Shown here: piece by piece, positions 63,589 through 64,000 of the stretch
How positions within the stretch are numbered: the first letter of the stretch is position 1
Layout of the letters: the number at the start of each line of letters is the position of its first letter
Assembly (NCBI RefSeq): GCF_018777395.1
Contig: NZ_JAFJYC010000001.1
Location: forward strand, 1,922,001-1,986,000
Direction: 5' to 3'
Origin: Candidatus Sodalis endolongispinus
GTDB lineage: Bacteria; Pseudomonadota; Gammaproteobacteria; Enterobacterales; Enterobacteriaceae
DNA length: 64,000 nucleotides
Position numbers and translations under genes: made by a program
The notes under the pieces: generated by a model
What the model was told of the DNA's origin: nothing
The model's input: the letters and a program-made list of their open reading frames with translations, nothing else
Databases searched by the model: none

Positions 63589-64000
63589 TTAGCGCACCAT
63601 ACAGGGGCGTTTACCGTCAAACCTCCAGCCGGGGATAAGCGCCTGCATTCCGGCGGCATCGTTGCGCGCGCCCAGGCCATGCTGTCGGTAAAGCGCATGA
63701 GCCTGCATGACACAGTCCATATCCAGCTCCACGCCAAGCCCCGGCGTTGACGGCACCGTCACCTTACCGCCGCTGATTTCCAGCGGCGCATGGGTCAGGC
63801 GCTGATTGCCCTCCTGCCAAATCCAGTGGGTATCAATGGCGGTAATGTTACCCGGCGCGGCGGCGGCCACATGGGTAAACATCGCCAGTGAGATGTCGAA
63901 ATGGTTATTGGAGTGCGATCCCCACGTCAGCCCGGCAGCATGGCAGAGCTGGGCGACCCGTACGGAACCTTGCATCGTCCAGAAATGCGGATCCGCCAGC
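63589..64000 (-). CDS. gudD: Glucarate dehydratase, C-terminal part (runs off the window)
   Basis: Enolase-superfamily enzyme that dehydrates glucarate to 5-keto-4-deoxyglucarate, feeding the same aldolase as garD. The visible 137 C-terminal residues read [61 protein letters not shown] and [24 protein letters not shown], with the SHSNNHFD catalytic His. The 5' part is outside. In E. coli gudD lies next to barA; here the gar region separates them. No defect in the visible part. Confidence 0.95.
   Translation of the reverse strand, partial: LADPHFWTMQGSVRVAQLCHAAGLTWGSHSNNHFDISLAMFTHVAAAAPGNITAIDTHWIWQEGNQRLTHAPLEISGGKVTVPSTPGLGVELDMDCVMQAHALYRQHGLGARNDAAGMQALIPGWRFDGKRPCMVR

Overview
The window is a stretch of enterobacterial chromosome with gene order alaS-recX-recA-pncC-mltB, mutS-rpoS-nlpD-pcm-surE-truD-ispF-ispD-ftsB-ygbE-cysNC-cysD, iap-cysHIJ-queD-queE, eno-pyrG-mazG-relA-rlmD-barA and gudD. 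This is the backbone around 61-63 min in E. coli. About 18 genes are broken by single-base frameshifts, in-frame stops or internal deletions, yet remain easy to recognise. That level of fresh decay without a swarm of insertion sequences points to a recently host-restricted enterobacterium of the Sodalis type (S. glossinidius-like). The genus is inferred from memory of gene families and decay style, not from a search.

Layout. 1-5.4 kb: alaS (5' part of the gene only), broken recX, recA with a perfect SOS box, a junction of two beheaded genes (pncC and an amino-acid ABC permease), mltB, yjdM. 5.4-7.1 kb: a degenerate pentanucleotide array and an orphan, frameshifted nqrC. 7.2-14.9 kb: a Fur-box-headed iron operon (FTR1 permease, P19-type periplasmic protein, DUF2318 membrane protein, two FtsX-like permeases, ATPase, thioredoxin lipoprotein); the second permease carries an amber stop. 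15.3-16.1 kb: a broken exported protein of unknown family. 16.2-21.6 kb: a mannose-family PTS (IIA, IIB, IIC intact; IID broken) with a broken isomerase-like gene and a divergent LacI-type regulator stopped by one ochre codon. 21.8-31.5 kb: mutS, rpoS and the nlpD-to-ygbE block, of which only surE is broken.

31.5-41.6 kb: the sulfate-assimilation block. cysD, cysG and cysH are broken, cysI and cysJ are open, and cysN and cysC are fused into one frame, apparently by loss of two bases. iap is also broken, and a 64-bp minisatellite lies between iap and cysH, where E. coli K-12 carries a CRISPR locus. 41.9-53.9 kb: queD, queE, eno, pyrG, mazG and relA intact; rlmD and barA frameshifted. 54.1-64 kb: a galactarate/glucarate region (garK, garR, garL, garP, garD, and gudD running off the end) in which garR, garL and garD are broken. 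It also holds a Tn3-family transposase remnant and a broken AraC regulator beside an intact aldo-keto reductase.

Taken together, informational, division, cell-wall, isoprenoid, nucleotide and stringent-response genes are kept, while sulfate assimilation, sugar-acid catabolism, one sugar PTS and several regulators are being lost. Several short tandem arrays (5, 7, 44, 64 and 78 bp units) lie in intergenic spaces. Disabling stops are mostly amber, and several frameshifts lie in short homopolymer runs.
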